A DNA stretch of 64,000 nt. Origin: PALSA-350 sp963834445. Its GTDB lineage: Bacteria > Acidobacteriota > Terriglobia > Terriglobales > Acidobacteriaceae. Location of the stretch: assembly GCA_963834445.1 (NCBI GenBank), contig CAWIBU010000006.1, forward strand, positions 1 through 64,000, read 5' to 3'. The notes beneath the pieces are model-generated. The model did no database searches, had not been told where the DNA came from, and worked only from the letters and a program-made list of their open reading frames with translations. Positions within the stretch are counted from its first letter, which is position 1. Every line of letters begins with the position of its first letter. The translations under genes and the position numbers were made by a program. Below, piece by piece: positions 24,924 to 33,359 of this stretch.

Positions 24924-25946
24924 ATGAAGGGAACCATGGCCACTACGTCGAGCAAGCTTAGCCCACAAGACTTCCGTTGGCTCGGTGAACCAATCATTCA
25001 TCACCAGGGTACGTACGATCAGGTTGCAGATGCGATCCCGCTTTTCGGGAGGCGCCCATTCGCTCTGTATACAAAACCTGCGGGAAAAGACGAACTGCCT
25101 CTTGTGACGGGTGAAAACCCGTATTTCGATGAAGTCCTCCGATTGAGTCATTCAGGCGAGCACGAAGTTCCCATAGGAGTAGTTTCCAAGTCCTATAAAT
25201 TGATACAGCATCGAGAACTGTTTGAAACAACTGTGCGAGCGCTTGATGAAGCAAACGTACCACTTAGCCTCGTCATGGTATCCCTGACACTCTCCAAGTT
25301 TGGCGGACGAATGGCACTTCGATTTGTTTTGCCGGAGAAATTTAGCTTTGACCCTGGCGACTCCCATCCGTTGCACTTGAGGCTTGAATGTTTCAACTCA
25401 GTAGACGGAAGCACACGACTAGTTTTCATGATGAGCTGGTACAGGCTTGTATGCAGCAACGGACTTGTTGCGCGAGTTACCGGAGCTCACGAAGCGATGA
25501 TTCATACGGAGAGAGCCGAGCTTCCAGACATCAAAGCCCTCATTAGCGCCGGAATCGCCTCGCTCTCGACTGAGCGAGAACTTTATGGCCTTGCAATGAA
25601 TGTTCGGATCAATCAAATTGAACTGCAAGGGTGGATTGATGGGGAGTTGAAGAAGAGATGGGGCGCTTTAGCCGCTGCTAGAACGTACCTGATTTGCGAA
25701 AGCGGATTCGACGGCGTATTTTTTGATCCGTTCGACAAACTGCCGCCCTCCCAAAAGAAGATGAAGAGAACTGAGCATGTACCTGGTGCGCCTCCGAAAT
25801 CAGACAACGCATACGCAGTCTCACAAGCTTTAGCGTGGATCGCCCGATGTAGGCTGGATGTCCAAGAGCAAACACAATATATGAGAGAAATCCCCCAGTT
25901 GATGCATTCGTTGGCACCGATCGCCTATCCAAGCATCGAGTCGTGA
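24924..25946 (+). CDS. DUF932 (phage/plasmid-like TIGR03299 type) protein
   Basis: About 340 residues. Diagnostic segments are VSKSYKLIQHRELF near residue 90, LECFNSVDGSTR, and SWYRLVCSNGLV near 175. DUF932 proteins are common on plasmids, phages and integrative elements; the biochemical role is not established. Possible starts are TTG at 24918, ATG at 24924 and ATG at 24936; AAGGGA precedes the last very closely. Lies 113 bp after the clamp-like gene in the same direction and may share its transcript. Confidence 0.85.
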   Translation: MKGTMATTSSKLSPQDFRWLGEPIIHHQGTYDQVADAIPLFGRRPFALYTKPAGKDELPLVTGENPYFDEVLRLSHSGEHEVPIGVVSKSYKLIQHRELFETTVRALDEANVPLSLVMVSLTLSKFGGRMALRFVLPEKFSFDPGDSHPLHLRLECFNSVDGSTRLVFMMSWYRLVCSNGLVARVTGAHEAMIHTERAELPDIKALISAGIASLSTERELYGLAMNVRINQIELQGWIDGELKKRWGALAAARTYLICESGFDGVFFDPFDKLPPSQKKMKRTEHVPGAPPKSDNAYAVSQALAWIARCRLDVQEQTQYMREIPQLMHSLAPIAYPSIES

Positions 25947-26507
25947 ACGAGAAGACTTCAAGATTGCGATTACTTAACTCTTTAGCGGGGTTTTCCAGTC
26001 CCATCGAACATTTCTTGAACTTGATTCCCTTGGGAGGAAGACTCCTCCCTGTCTGCGGCCCTGCGGTCCTCCGCCACCCTCCTCAGCGGGCCTGTTCCTG
26101 CCCGCAACGCCGGCCCTGATCTTCTGAAGAACAACCGCAACAGCAAAAGCTCCTAAGGGGAGTGAGTGTACCGGAACATGTGTTACGTTGTGGACCTGAG
26201 ACATCCGTTACAAGCCCCTTGCGGTGGCTGACGTTCGAGTTGAGCGGGCACGAAAAGAAATATATCGAGTAGTCGAGGCCGTGGGAATGTGGGAATCCCG
26301 AAGGGATTTCCAAAGAGTGTGGGAAGGGTGGGAAGCCGGCATCTTGGCTTTCCACGCTTTCCATGCTCTGTCATTTCCATGGCCTGTTTTTCGCCCCGGC
26401 AATTCTGGATAAGCCGCTACGCCAATGAGCATTGGCGACCTACCAATCATCGACCTTGAAGGGTTCTGCCAGACTCTTCGCCCCCTGTGGAGCGAAAACC
26501 CCCTCGC
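25947..26507. other. Intergenic stretch, no gene recognised; contains an IS-end-like segment
   Basis: About 560 bp with G- and purine-rich repeats around 26280-26340 (GTGGGAA/GGAAGGG) and a short hairpin GGAATCCC-GAA-GGGATTTCC. At 26193-26212 a 20-bp segment (GACCTGAGACAT then TTACA) recurs in inverted, diverged form at 30672-30691 beyond the IS481 transposase. The end of this stretch is the GntR promoter. Confidence 0.4.
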
Positions 26508-26546
26508 TTGACTCCTGAGTTTCGCTGTGCTATCTCTGTAGCACAG
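26508..26546 (+). promoter_or_regulatory. Leaderless promoter of the GntR-ABC operon
   Basis: A -35 box TTGACT (26508-26513) is separated by exactly 17 bp from a -10 box TATCTC (26531-26536). Transcription should begin within a few bases of the GTG start at 26546, and no ribosome site precedes that codon, so the mRNA is probably leaderless. Confidence 0.6.
26525..26546. promoter_or_regulatory. Palindromic operator over the -10 box and start codon
   Basis: CTGTGCTA (26525-26532) and TAGCACAG (26539-26546) are a perfect 8-bp inverted repeat with a 6-bp spacer. It covers the -10 box and reaches the first base of the GTG. Position and symmetry suit self-repression by the GntR-type protein encoded here. 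Confidence 0.6.
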
Positions 26547-26929
26547 TGTTTAGAAAGCCTAATCCGTCATCAGGTGTTCCGATCTACGTCCAGATAAAGG
26601 AGCAGATTCGGCACGCAATTGAAACTGGATCGCTAACATCCGGTGACCAGTTGCCAGGCATTCGGGTGCTAGCGGAAGACCTCGTAATCAATCCGAACAC
26701 TGTGATTAAGGTCTATCGCGAACTTGAAAACGAGGGCGTTCTCGAGATCCGGCATGGCCTTGGAGCTTTCATTGCAACTCGACGGGGCAGATCCAAACCT
26801 GGAGAGATGCGTGACGCGCAACAACTTGTACGAGAGTTTGTCGAAAAACTTAAAGAGAGCGGACTCGATGCAGGAGAGATTCGGCGTCTTTTTGAAGCCG
26901 AACTTGCCAGTGAGTTCCAACGGAGGTAG
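26546..26929 (+). CDS. GntR-family (YtrA subfamily) transcriptional regulator
   Basis: A 127-aa regulator. Residues 10-75 are the winged helix: PIYVQIKEQIRHAIETG, LPGIRVLAEDL and NPNTVIKVYRELENEGV. The short helical tail (about 50 residues) in place of a large ligand domain is the mark of the YtrA group, which controls linked ABC transporters. The start is GTG with no ribosome site but a well-spaced promoter directly upstream. The next gene, an ABC ATPase, starts 3 bp after the stop, so the regulator probably represses its own operon. Confidence 0.92.
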   Translation: MFRKPNPSSGVPIYVQIKEQIRHAIETGSLTSGDQLPGIRVLAEDLVINPNTVIKVYRELENEGVLEIRHGLGAFIATRRGRSKPGEMRDAQQLVREFVEKLKESGLDAGEIRRLFEAELASEFQRR

Positions 26930-26931
26930 CT

Positions 26932-27822
26932 ATGGGAGCCGTAATTGAAACCAACGATCTGAAGAAAAGCTACGGGACACACGAGGCGGTAAAAGGTCTC
27001 AATCTCGAAGTTCAAGATGGCTCCGTGTGCGCATTTCTCGGTCAAAACGGTGCTGGCAAGAGTTCGACCATAAAGATGCTCCTCGGTATGATCCATCCAA
27101 CGTCAGGCGCAGGCAGCATTTTCGGTCATAGGATTGATAACGAGCGCGAGAGCCTGCTAATCCGGCAACAGGTAGCCTTTGTCGCTGAAGACAAACGTCT
27201 ATACGACTATATGACGGTGGCGGAAATTCTTTGCTTCACAAAGTCATTCTTCCCGAACTGGAACAGCGACTTCGAGCGGCATCTGCTGGAAAGGTTCGAA
27301 CTCCCACGCGATCGCAAGGTGCGCCAGCTATCTAAAGGCATGCGTACGAAGCTGGCCCTGCTGCTCGGATTCGCGCGCGGGTGCAAGTTGCTTATTCTCG
27401 ACGAGCCGACAGAAGGACTTGATCCCGTCGCCATCGAAGACGTGCTTCAGATCGTCGTCTCACTTGCGGCTCAGGGCACGACGATTTTCTTCTCATCACA
27501 TCAGATAGCCGAAGTGGAGCAGGTCGCCGATCACGTGTTGATGATCGATCGCGGGAAGCTTGTCCTGGACGCACCCATGGATCAAGTCAAGGACCAATAC
27601 CGCCATATTCAGGCTGTCTTTCCCGAACCAGTAGATGAACGGGATTTTCGGCTGCCCGGTATCGAGCGAGTGAGGCTGGAAGGACGTACGGTGTCCCTAA
27701 TTGCAAGCCGCAATCTCGATTCGATCATGGAGCACATTCGCATGTTGAAGGCCGGAAATGTCGATGTACTGCCCATTTCACTGAAAGAAATCTTCCTCGA
27801 AAAAGTGAAGGCACGGTCATGA
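26932..27822 (+). CDS. ABC transporter ATP-binding protein
   Basis: A 296-aa ABC ATPase with Walker A GQNGAGKSSTIKM (about 37-49), signature QLSKGMRTKLALL, Walker B LLILDEPTEGLDP and H-loop FFSSHQIAEVEQ. The C-terminal 80 residues are the regulatory tail of the CcmA-like exporter group. Ribosome site GGAGG precedes the ATG. It overlaps the permease gene by 4 bp (ATGA). Substrate not deducible; YtrA-linked transporters often respond to cell-wall-active compounds. Confidence 0.93.
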   Translation: MGAVIETNDLKKSYGTHEAVKGLNLEVQDGSVCAFLGQNGAGKSSTIKMLLGMIHPTSGAGSIFGHRIDNERESLLIRQQVAFVAEDKRLYDYMTVAEILCFTKSFFPNWNSDFERHLLERFELPRDRKVRQLSKGMRTKLALLLGFARGCKLLILDEPTEGLDPVAIEDVLQIVVSLAAQGTTIFFSSHQIAEVEQVADHVLMIDRGKLVLDAPMDQVKDQYRHIQAVFPEPVDERDFRLPGIERVRLEGRTVSLIASRNLDSIMEHIRMLKAGNVDVLPISLKEIFLEKVKARS

Positions 27823-29390
27823 AGATGCTGCTCTACAAAGCCTGGGTTGAAACGCGGGTACGATTCTTTGCTGGTCTCGTGGCCGCAACTATTGTTTGTG
27901 TTTTTAACATCCAGCAGCACGCGTGGCTTGTGAAATGGTGGGCGCAAGAGCTCGAGGATCCGAAGGGATATCACCTCGCATGGATGGTACTTGGTATCAA
28001 CAATTACGGATGGTATCTCTGGCACTACCTTTACAACAATTACCTTCAGCAGGTCTGGGCTTTGTTTGCTCTGCTGTTTGCTTTTGGCGGATTGATTCGG
28101 GAGAAGAGTGCGGGATCCGTTCTGTTCAGTCTAAGCCTACCCGTTAGTCGTCGGCGTTGGCTGTTCACGCGCTTAGCGATGGCATTCATTGAGAGTGTAG
28201 CTCTGAGCCTTTTCGCCGTCGTCGTGGTGATGATCGGCTCATCCGTGATTCATCAGTCGTTCTCGCTCACGCAGATTTTGCTACACACAGCTCTCATGGT
28301 CGGGGCGGGGGTCTTTCTGATTGCATTCGGTAATTTGTGCTACTCGCTGTTTCCGGGCGACTATTTATGTCTGCTGATCACGTTGGTGCTTCTAGGCGTG
28401 CCTTACCTGGTTCTTCAGACCTACATGCAGCATCTCCACTATTTCGGCAAAACCAGCTGGCTCGCATACTTTGATTTCGCGCACGCCATGGCGGGTCCGT
28501 GGCAGTTGACTTGGACAACTGCGCCGTGGCTCACGCTGCTCCTACTTGGGCTCTCACCGCAATCTGTTGGATGGCTGCCGTGGCTCATGGAGACCGCATT
28601 GACTACTGATCTATTCGTCGCATCGCGAAAAACCCAAGTCGAACTTGGCGCGCCCTTGCCTGGAGATTCTGGCGAGAGTCGCAGGCCCGTTTCGGAGCTG
28701 CAGTTTGTGCTGCTCACGGCGCTCGTGATCTATGGCGTTGTCACCGCTCCGGGATATATTGCGCGGCATAATGCGCACTTTCCGGATAAACCATTGCCCT
28801 ACACGGTCTACGTGTGGAGTGGATTTTTCCACTATGCCCTGCAGGGGATCTGGGTGCTCGCCGCCGTTGTGCTCACATTTGGTGGGCTCGCACGGGAGGT
28901 GGGAACGGGCACAGCGCTTTTCACGCTCAGCCTACCCGTACGCCGCTCGCACGTTTTTATGATTCGGGCGGCGATCGCGTGGGCACAATCGATCGCGCTC
29001 GGAGTCGGCGCCGCGATGTTGATTCCGTTTGTTTCTCGATTTGTCGGCGAAGTATATCCGCTTGATCAGGCTATGGTGTTTGGCGCTCTCATGAGTTCCG
29101 CCGGCCTAACCATCCTTGCGCTTGGTCTGTTGCTTTCAGAGATCTTCGAGGCGGAGTTTACAACACCCGTCGTTGGACTTTGCGCCATCGCGACTGTGTT
29201 TTTCAGTTACAAGGCCCACATCTTGCCCGGTTGGAACGTCTTCGACGTGATGAGCGCGGCAGATTCTATCGACCCGCACACTCAGCTCTTGCATGGCACG
29301 ATACCATTGGGTGGCCTTGGCATCTGCTCACTGATGTCGGCGCTGTTGCTTATAGCAGGCATCGTTCTTATTCGCCGCCGAGAAGCCTAG
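27819..29390 (+). CDS. ABC-2 type transporter permease (double-length)
   Basis: A 523-aa membrane protein of two similar halves. Each half has FAFGGLIREKSAGSVLFSLSLPVSRRR or its counterpart TFGGLAREVGTGTALFTLSLPVRR (shown in part), the coupling segment of ABC-2 permeases, surrounded by about six hydrophobic helices. It therefore carries the two membrane domains in one chain and would pair with a dimer of the ATPase encoded just upstream. Last gene of the operon; an IS481 transposase follows on the other strand 64 bp later. Confidence 0.88.
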   Translation: MKMLLYKAWVETRVRFFAGLVAATIVCVFNIQQHAWLVKWWAQELEDPKGYHLAWMVLGINNYGWYLWHYLYNNYLQQVWALFALLFAFGGLIREKSAGSVLFSLSLPVSRRRWLFTRLAMAFIESVALSLFAVVVVMIGSSVIHQSFSLTQILLHTALMVGAGVFLIAFGNLCYSLFPGDYLCLLITLVLLGVPYLVLQTYMQHLHYFGKTSWLAYFDFAHAMAGPWQLTWTTAPWLTLLLLGLSPQSVGWLPWLMETALTTDLFVASRKTQVELGAPLPGDSGESRRPVSELQFVLLTALVIYGVVTAPGYIARHNAHFPDKPLPYTVYVWSGFFHYALQGIWVLAAVVLTFGGLAREVGTGTALFTLSLPVRRSHVFMIRAAIAWAQSIALGVGAAMLIPFVSRFVGEVYPLDQAMVFGALMSSAGLTILALGLLLSEIFEAEFTTPVVGLCAIATVFFSYKAHILPGWNVFDVMSAADSIDPHTQLLHGTIPLGGLGICSLMSALLLIAGIVLIRRREA

Positions 29391-29454
29391 CGTTTTGGGC
29401 AGGCAGATGCTCCCCTCGGATAAACACTTCAGGCCGATGCATCTCTCGACAGGC

Positions 29455-30618
29455 TCAGACGACTCTTCGCGCGGCCCTAAAGCGAAGCTCCTCCACGTTA
29501 AGTTCCCCGATCTCCATGTCTCGAAAGAAGACTCTGTAAAACCCTGGTGTCACCAACTCAAATGCCAACTCTTCGAAACGGAAGACCTCGCTGATGAAGA
29601 TTCTCGTCTTATGCCAACTGATGTCTCCGCTATTGTTCACCCGTCGCAACAGAATGCCTTTCGGGTAATTGAATTCCGGCAACTTGCGTGGTAATCGAAC
29701 GGAGCTTGGTTGGTAGAGACTTGCCGGGACTTGGTTGTTCAGGGCCTCATGGGGACGCTCATTGTTGAACACATAACGAAAACGATCGAAGCGGCTCTGC
29801 TGTGCACGTAGGGATGCCGCAGGCGGCTTCGTCGTATCCTCCTTCAGCGTGCGATGCATCCGCTCGTGGCGGCCATTTTGTTGCGGTCTACCGGCTTGTA
29901 TCCGCTCGTGCACGATCCCAAGCTTCATCCACCCGAGCGAGAGTTTTGACAGCCCCATCAGCCCCGTGCCCGCAAACGGTGCGCCGTTGTCGGTCCTGAT
30001 CCGTGCTGGCACGCCGTACTCCCGCATGGCTGCCTCGCAGATTGCTCGGACCTGGCTAAGATCGATACGTGAGACGATCTGGCAACGTATCAAGTAGCGG
30101 CTATGCGCGTCGGTGATGGTAAACGGATCGCATCGCTTGCCGTCTCCGGTCGCGAAGTAGCCCTTAAAATCCATGCACCACAGTTGATTCGGGCCAGTCA
30201 CTAGAGAGAAGGGCTCCGAGCATGGCGTGGTGCGCTTCCTTTTCTTTTGCGGACTGGTCAGACCTGCACGGCTCAAAATGTTGCCGAAGGTGCTAGCTGC
30301 AGGCCACACTAACTCTGGCTGTAGCATCTCGAGCCTGGCCTTCAGTTTGCGCGCGCCCCAGGACGGATGCTTGGCACGAAGCACGAGGATAGCGTTCTCC
30401 ATCGGCTCAAGCGTCGCGTGCGAACAGGTATGCGGACGGCGGCTGCGATCCACGAGTCCCTCGGGCCCCGTCTCGTTGTAGCGGTTGATCCAGCGGTAGG
30501 CCGTTGGACGTGAGATTCCGTACGCGCGACACAGGTCCGCTACTGACATCTCTTCCTTCTGGTAACTCGATAGGAACTGCAAACGTTGATCCAAGATACA
30601 ACTCTCTTTCCAGGGCAT
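29455..30618 (-). CDS. IS481-family transposase
   Basis: A 387-aa DDE transposase. The N-terminus has a helix-turn-helix (SVADLCRAYGISRPTAYRWI) and the DRSRRPH linker common in IS481. The catalytic rve domain has Asp in LWCMDFKGYF, Asp in RTDNGAPF and Glu in NGRHERMHRTL. I chose the ATG at 30618 (MPWKE), the usual IS481 beginning; the frame extends to 30645. It appears intact. The IS ends are not resolved; the segment at 30672-30691 resembles an IS terminal sequence. Confidence 0.9.
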   Translation of the reverse strand: MPWKESCILDQRLQFLSSYQKEEMSVADLCRAYGISRPTAYRWINRYNETGPEGLVDRSRRPHTCSHATLEPMENAILVLRAKHPSWGARKLKARLEMLQPELVWPAASTFGNILSRAGLTSPQKKRKRTTPCSEPFSLVTGPNQLWCMDFKGYFATGDGKRCDPFTITDAHSRYLIRCQIVSRIDLSQVRAICEAAMREYGVPARIRTDNGAPFAGTGLMGLSKLSLGWMKLGIVHERIQAGRPQQNGRHERMHRTLKEDTTKPPAASLRAQQSRFDRFRYVFNNERPHEALNNQVPASLYQPSSVRLPRKLPEFNYPKGILLRRVNNSGDISWHKTRIFISEVFRFEELAFELVTPGFYRVFFRDMEIGELNVEELRFRAARRVV

Positions 30619-30645
30619 ACACCATCGTCGTGTGTCCCCAAACAC

Positions 30646-30962
30646 CGAGTGTCCGTTACTGTCGCGCTCCTCTGTAAACCATGTCTCCGGTCTGTTTTGT
30701 AACGGAAGTGCGAAGTACGCTCAGGAGCTCCGCCCCTCGCGCCCGCAAGGGTATCCCCAGGCTTCCGCGCTTCGCTTGTGCAGCCCTCCGCTCCGCTCCG
30801 CCCTTTTCAACTCTCGCTTCGCTTCGTCTCAAGGGTGGGAGATCCCCCTCCCCTTGCGCTTGCTACCCCCCGCCTTCGCCAGGAGGCGTTCGGCATGTAT
30901 GTACACGCCGCCGCCCGATTCAAGGGCAACGGCCAGTGCAACAGCCCAAGGAGGAAGCACCC
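30646..30962. other. Leader region of the ardC-like gene
   Basis: No gene. It contains short direct repeats (CCGCTCCGCTCCGCC, CGCTTCGCTTCG), an IS-end-like 20-mer at 30672-30691 and, at 30948-30954, the AAGGAGG ribosome site of the ardC-like gene. Confidence 0.45.
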
Positions 30963-31370
30963 ATGAACACCACTATCGCCGCCGTCAACCAATCAACCGC
31001 CAACACCAACAGGCAGCAGAAGCAGACCGCGAAAGAAGTAATCGCGGCCAACGTGCAAGCCCTGATCGAGCAGTTGGAGCAGGGACACTCAGACGCCCTT
31101 ACTGCCTACCTCACCGCAATGGGAAGGTTTCACAATTACAGCTTTGGCAACATTCTCGAAATTGCACGGCAGAAGCCGGACGCAACCCGGGTTGCTGGCC
31201 TTTATGCGTGGAACCAGCTTGGCCGCAAGGTCAAGAAGGGCGAGCACGGCATCCGCATTCTTGCCCCCGTAATCGGAGTTCGCCGCAAGAAGGACGAGGA
31301 AGCCGATGAAGGACATCCGCACTCAGAATCAAGCCGTTTTGGTCGGATTCCGCGCCGCTTATGTCTTCGA
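30963..31370 (+). pseudogene. ardC: ArdC-like antirestriction protein, N-terminal part (frameshifted, interrupted)
   Basis: The ATG at 30963 has AAGGAGG upstream. The translation shows the ArdC N-terminal ssDNA-binding domain: FHNYSFGNILEIARQ, then RVAGLYAWNQLGRKVKKGEHGI. Near 31306 an extra base shifts the frame (DIRTQNQAVLVGFRAAYVFD continues in the next frame). The gene is then cut at VFD by the 5.5-kb element and resumes at 36889 with VSQTEG, the sequence expected next in ArdC. ArdC proteins protect incoming plasmid DNA from restriction. This copy is inactive unless the element leaves and the frameshift is bypassed. Confidence 0.88.
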
Positions 31371-31374
31371 CAGA

Positions 31375-31445
31375 TTATCTCGTGATTTGCGCCCGGCCTG
31401 GATCTGCCCCGCGAGACTGCACAACCCGGTGTACGGCGCCACGGC
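31375..31445 (+). repeat. Left terminal inverted repeat of the 5.5-kb element
   Basis: Two perfect blocks, 31375-31398 (24 bp, beginning TTATCTCGTG) and 31419-31445 (27 bp, containing CCGGTGTACGGCGCC), match the right end in inverted order with a divergent 20-bp spacer. The inner block includes the self-complementary GGCGCC. Confidence 0.9.
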
Positions 31446-31638
31446 GACTGAGTCAAACCAAGTAAGTCTGGCAGAATCCGGCGCTCGGTTAACGGCCGGT
31501 TTCCGTGCGAATAGTGTCGCACAGATCGCCTCAGCAGTTTTGTCTAGCCTGATTGGAGGGCTGGCATCGGAGATATGCAGCGTAAGCGCCGAGGTGGCGC
31601 CGGCGTGAGGACCTCGCCGGGGCTGTTGGGACTCTGAA

Positions 31639-33192
31639 TCAGGTTCTACGTTCCGGGAATCGGCAATACACGGGATCTTTACAGTTGTTTGCTTCTGAGA
31701 ACTCACTTGGCACCCGTTCCTGTCCCCAGATCTTTCGTCCGGCGCGTTTCGGGTTCCGGAGAAAGAAATCGTTCCGCTCCCGATAGTGTCGATCGATTGC
31801 CATTTTTGCGGCTTCCACGGAAGGGTAATCGCTATTGTGAATGATTGCTTTAGCCATCCCACTGAAGACTGATTCGATTACATTGAGGAACTGCGCACAA
31901 GCCGGCAGTGGCGCCGTCTTCACTATAGGGAAACCATTTCGAACTGCCTGTTGATTAATCTCACTCAGATGCGAGAACAGCTTCTTCGATATGTGCCATG
32001 AGGCGGCATCCCATGACAGATAAATGGTTCGGCAAGTGCAGTATTCGGTGCGCACTAGGTCCGCCATCTTGATCATCTCCTCTGTATTCTTCTTCAAGGA
32101 GTAGAAATGGCTTATTTGGTTTCGGGATAGTTCGAGTGCAGCGGTTAAAATCAGCCAGCCTTTCGACTTTTGATATTGCGGGATCACATAAGTCTCGCCT
32201 GGACCAACGCGCTTGGTTCCTCCCTTCCGCTTAATCGCAAACGGGCCGTATTCATCGATGGAAAAGAAGGCCTCATCCTCTCTCAGGTCCGAAAGAATTT
32301 GCTTGATGGCATCTACTTTCGTCTGGTAATCGGGATCATTGCTGGTGAGTACAATTTTGGCCTTCCGCCATTTGAATCCGGCCGTCTTGATGAAGGTACG
32401 TATGCGCTTTTTCGACATGCGATGACCACTCTCAGCCATAATTCGGTGAAGATCATCCATCCTCCAAGAAGTTCGATTAATCTCGTGGCAGGATGGAGGT
32501 GAGTGAAGCAGCGAAAACAGGAACTGCGCATGTTCTGGCTCATCTTTTGGCTTGGCGGTCTTTGTCGGTAACAGTGCATTGATGCCGCCGCTGGCAAAGC
32601 GACTGAAGTACTCGCGGACGGTTCTGCGCGACATCTGGAGACATCTAGCAATGACGGCAACATGGATTCCCTTCAAGCGGCCGAGAACAGCAAGGGCCTT
32701 CTTGCGTTCCCTCAATCTGCCGCTTCTTATTAGCTTCACGAGGCTTGACACTGTGCCGCTTGGAAACTCTTTTTCAATGGCCGGCAAAGGGACGTCACTA
32801 TGCAGCATCTTCATCATCCAAGCTAATGCGATCTGAGAAGACGCCTGTCCAACTCCATCCAGTTCAGCCTTTCGGATCCGCACATACGTCCGCACAGTCG
32901 ATTCCCCAACATCGCATCCCGGTGTCTCGATATGCAGTTGCTCCCAAATCTGATGCGCCGTATGTCGCTGGTTGAACTGCGCCTTTAAGTCGCTATTCAG
33001 GATAGCTTCAATGACCGGTATGGCCAGCGCCATTTTCGGCCGCTTTCTAGGCGTAGCTTTTCGCTTTGACGGCACTGCGTTCTTGAGGGCCGCCCGAACA
33101 GTACGCCGATGCACATTGTATTTTTGGGCGACCCCCCTGATGGTTCCGAGCCCTTGTTCGTATTCGCGCCGAAGCCGCTTGTAGAGTTGCAT
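31639..33192 (-). CDS. IS630-like transposase with extended N-terminus
   Basis: A 517-aa protein. The C-terminal half is the IS630/Tc1 DDE domain: SIDEYGPFAIKRKGG (first Asp), YLSWDAASWH (second Asp) and LNVIESVFSGM (Glu). The N-terminal half is longer than in ordinary IS630 (usually about 350 aa) and holds two helix-turn-helix regions, one near YNVHRRTVRAAL and one near LQMSRRTVREYF. The ATG at 33192 has AGGAGG upstream, better than the ATG at 33207. It lies between the left repeat and the recombinase pair. Its own terminal repeats were not found. Confidence 0.85.
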   Translation of the reverse strand: MQLYKRLRREYEQGLGTIRGVAQKYNVHRRTVRAALKNAVPSKRKATPRKRPKMALAIPVIEAILNSDLKAQFNQRHTAHQIWEQLHIETPGCDVGESTVRTYVRIRKAELDGVGQASSQIALAWMMKMLHSDVPLPAIEKEFPSGTVSSLVKLIRSGRLRERKKALAVLGRLKGIHVAVIARCLQMSRRTVREYFSRFASGGINALLPTKTAKPKDEPEHAQFLFSLLHSPPSCHEINRTSWRMDDLHRIMAESGHRMSKKRIRTFIKTAGFKWRKAKIVLTSNDPDYQTKVDAIKQILSDLREDEAFFSIDEYGPFAIKRKGGTKRVGPGETYVIPQYQKSKGWLILTAALELSRNQISHFYSLKKNTEEMIKMADLVRTEYCTCRTIYLSWDAASWHISKKLFSHLSEINQQAVRNGFPIVKTAPLPACAQFLNVIESVFSGMAKAIIHNSDYPSVEAAKMAIDRHYRERNDFFLRNPKRAGRKIWGQERVPSEFSEANNCKDPVYCRFPERRT

Positions 33193-33359
33193 TCCGTCCT
33201 CCTGCATCTATGATGACCGGTAGCGTTCGATATTCGTTTTCCTCAGAATCGGGGCAACGTGACTTCAGGTGACTCAGCTTGCGAAATACTGGGTCTTCAA
33301 GAAATGGAGCGTCGTGCTCTCTCGTAGGATGGGCACGTTCACTGCATAGGTATGTCAGC

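Noticed and set aside
26280..26345. Purine-rich repeats as a CRISPR or iteron array
   Set aside because: The GTGGGAA-like units are short, irregularly spaced and few; nothing supports an origin or array.
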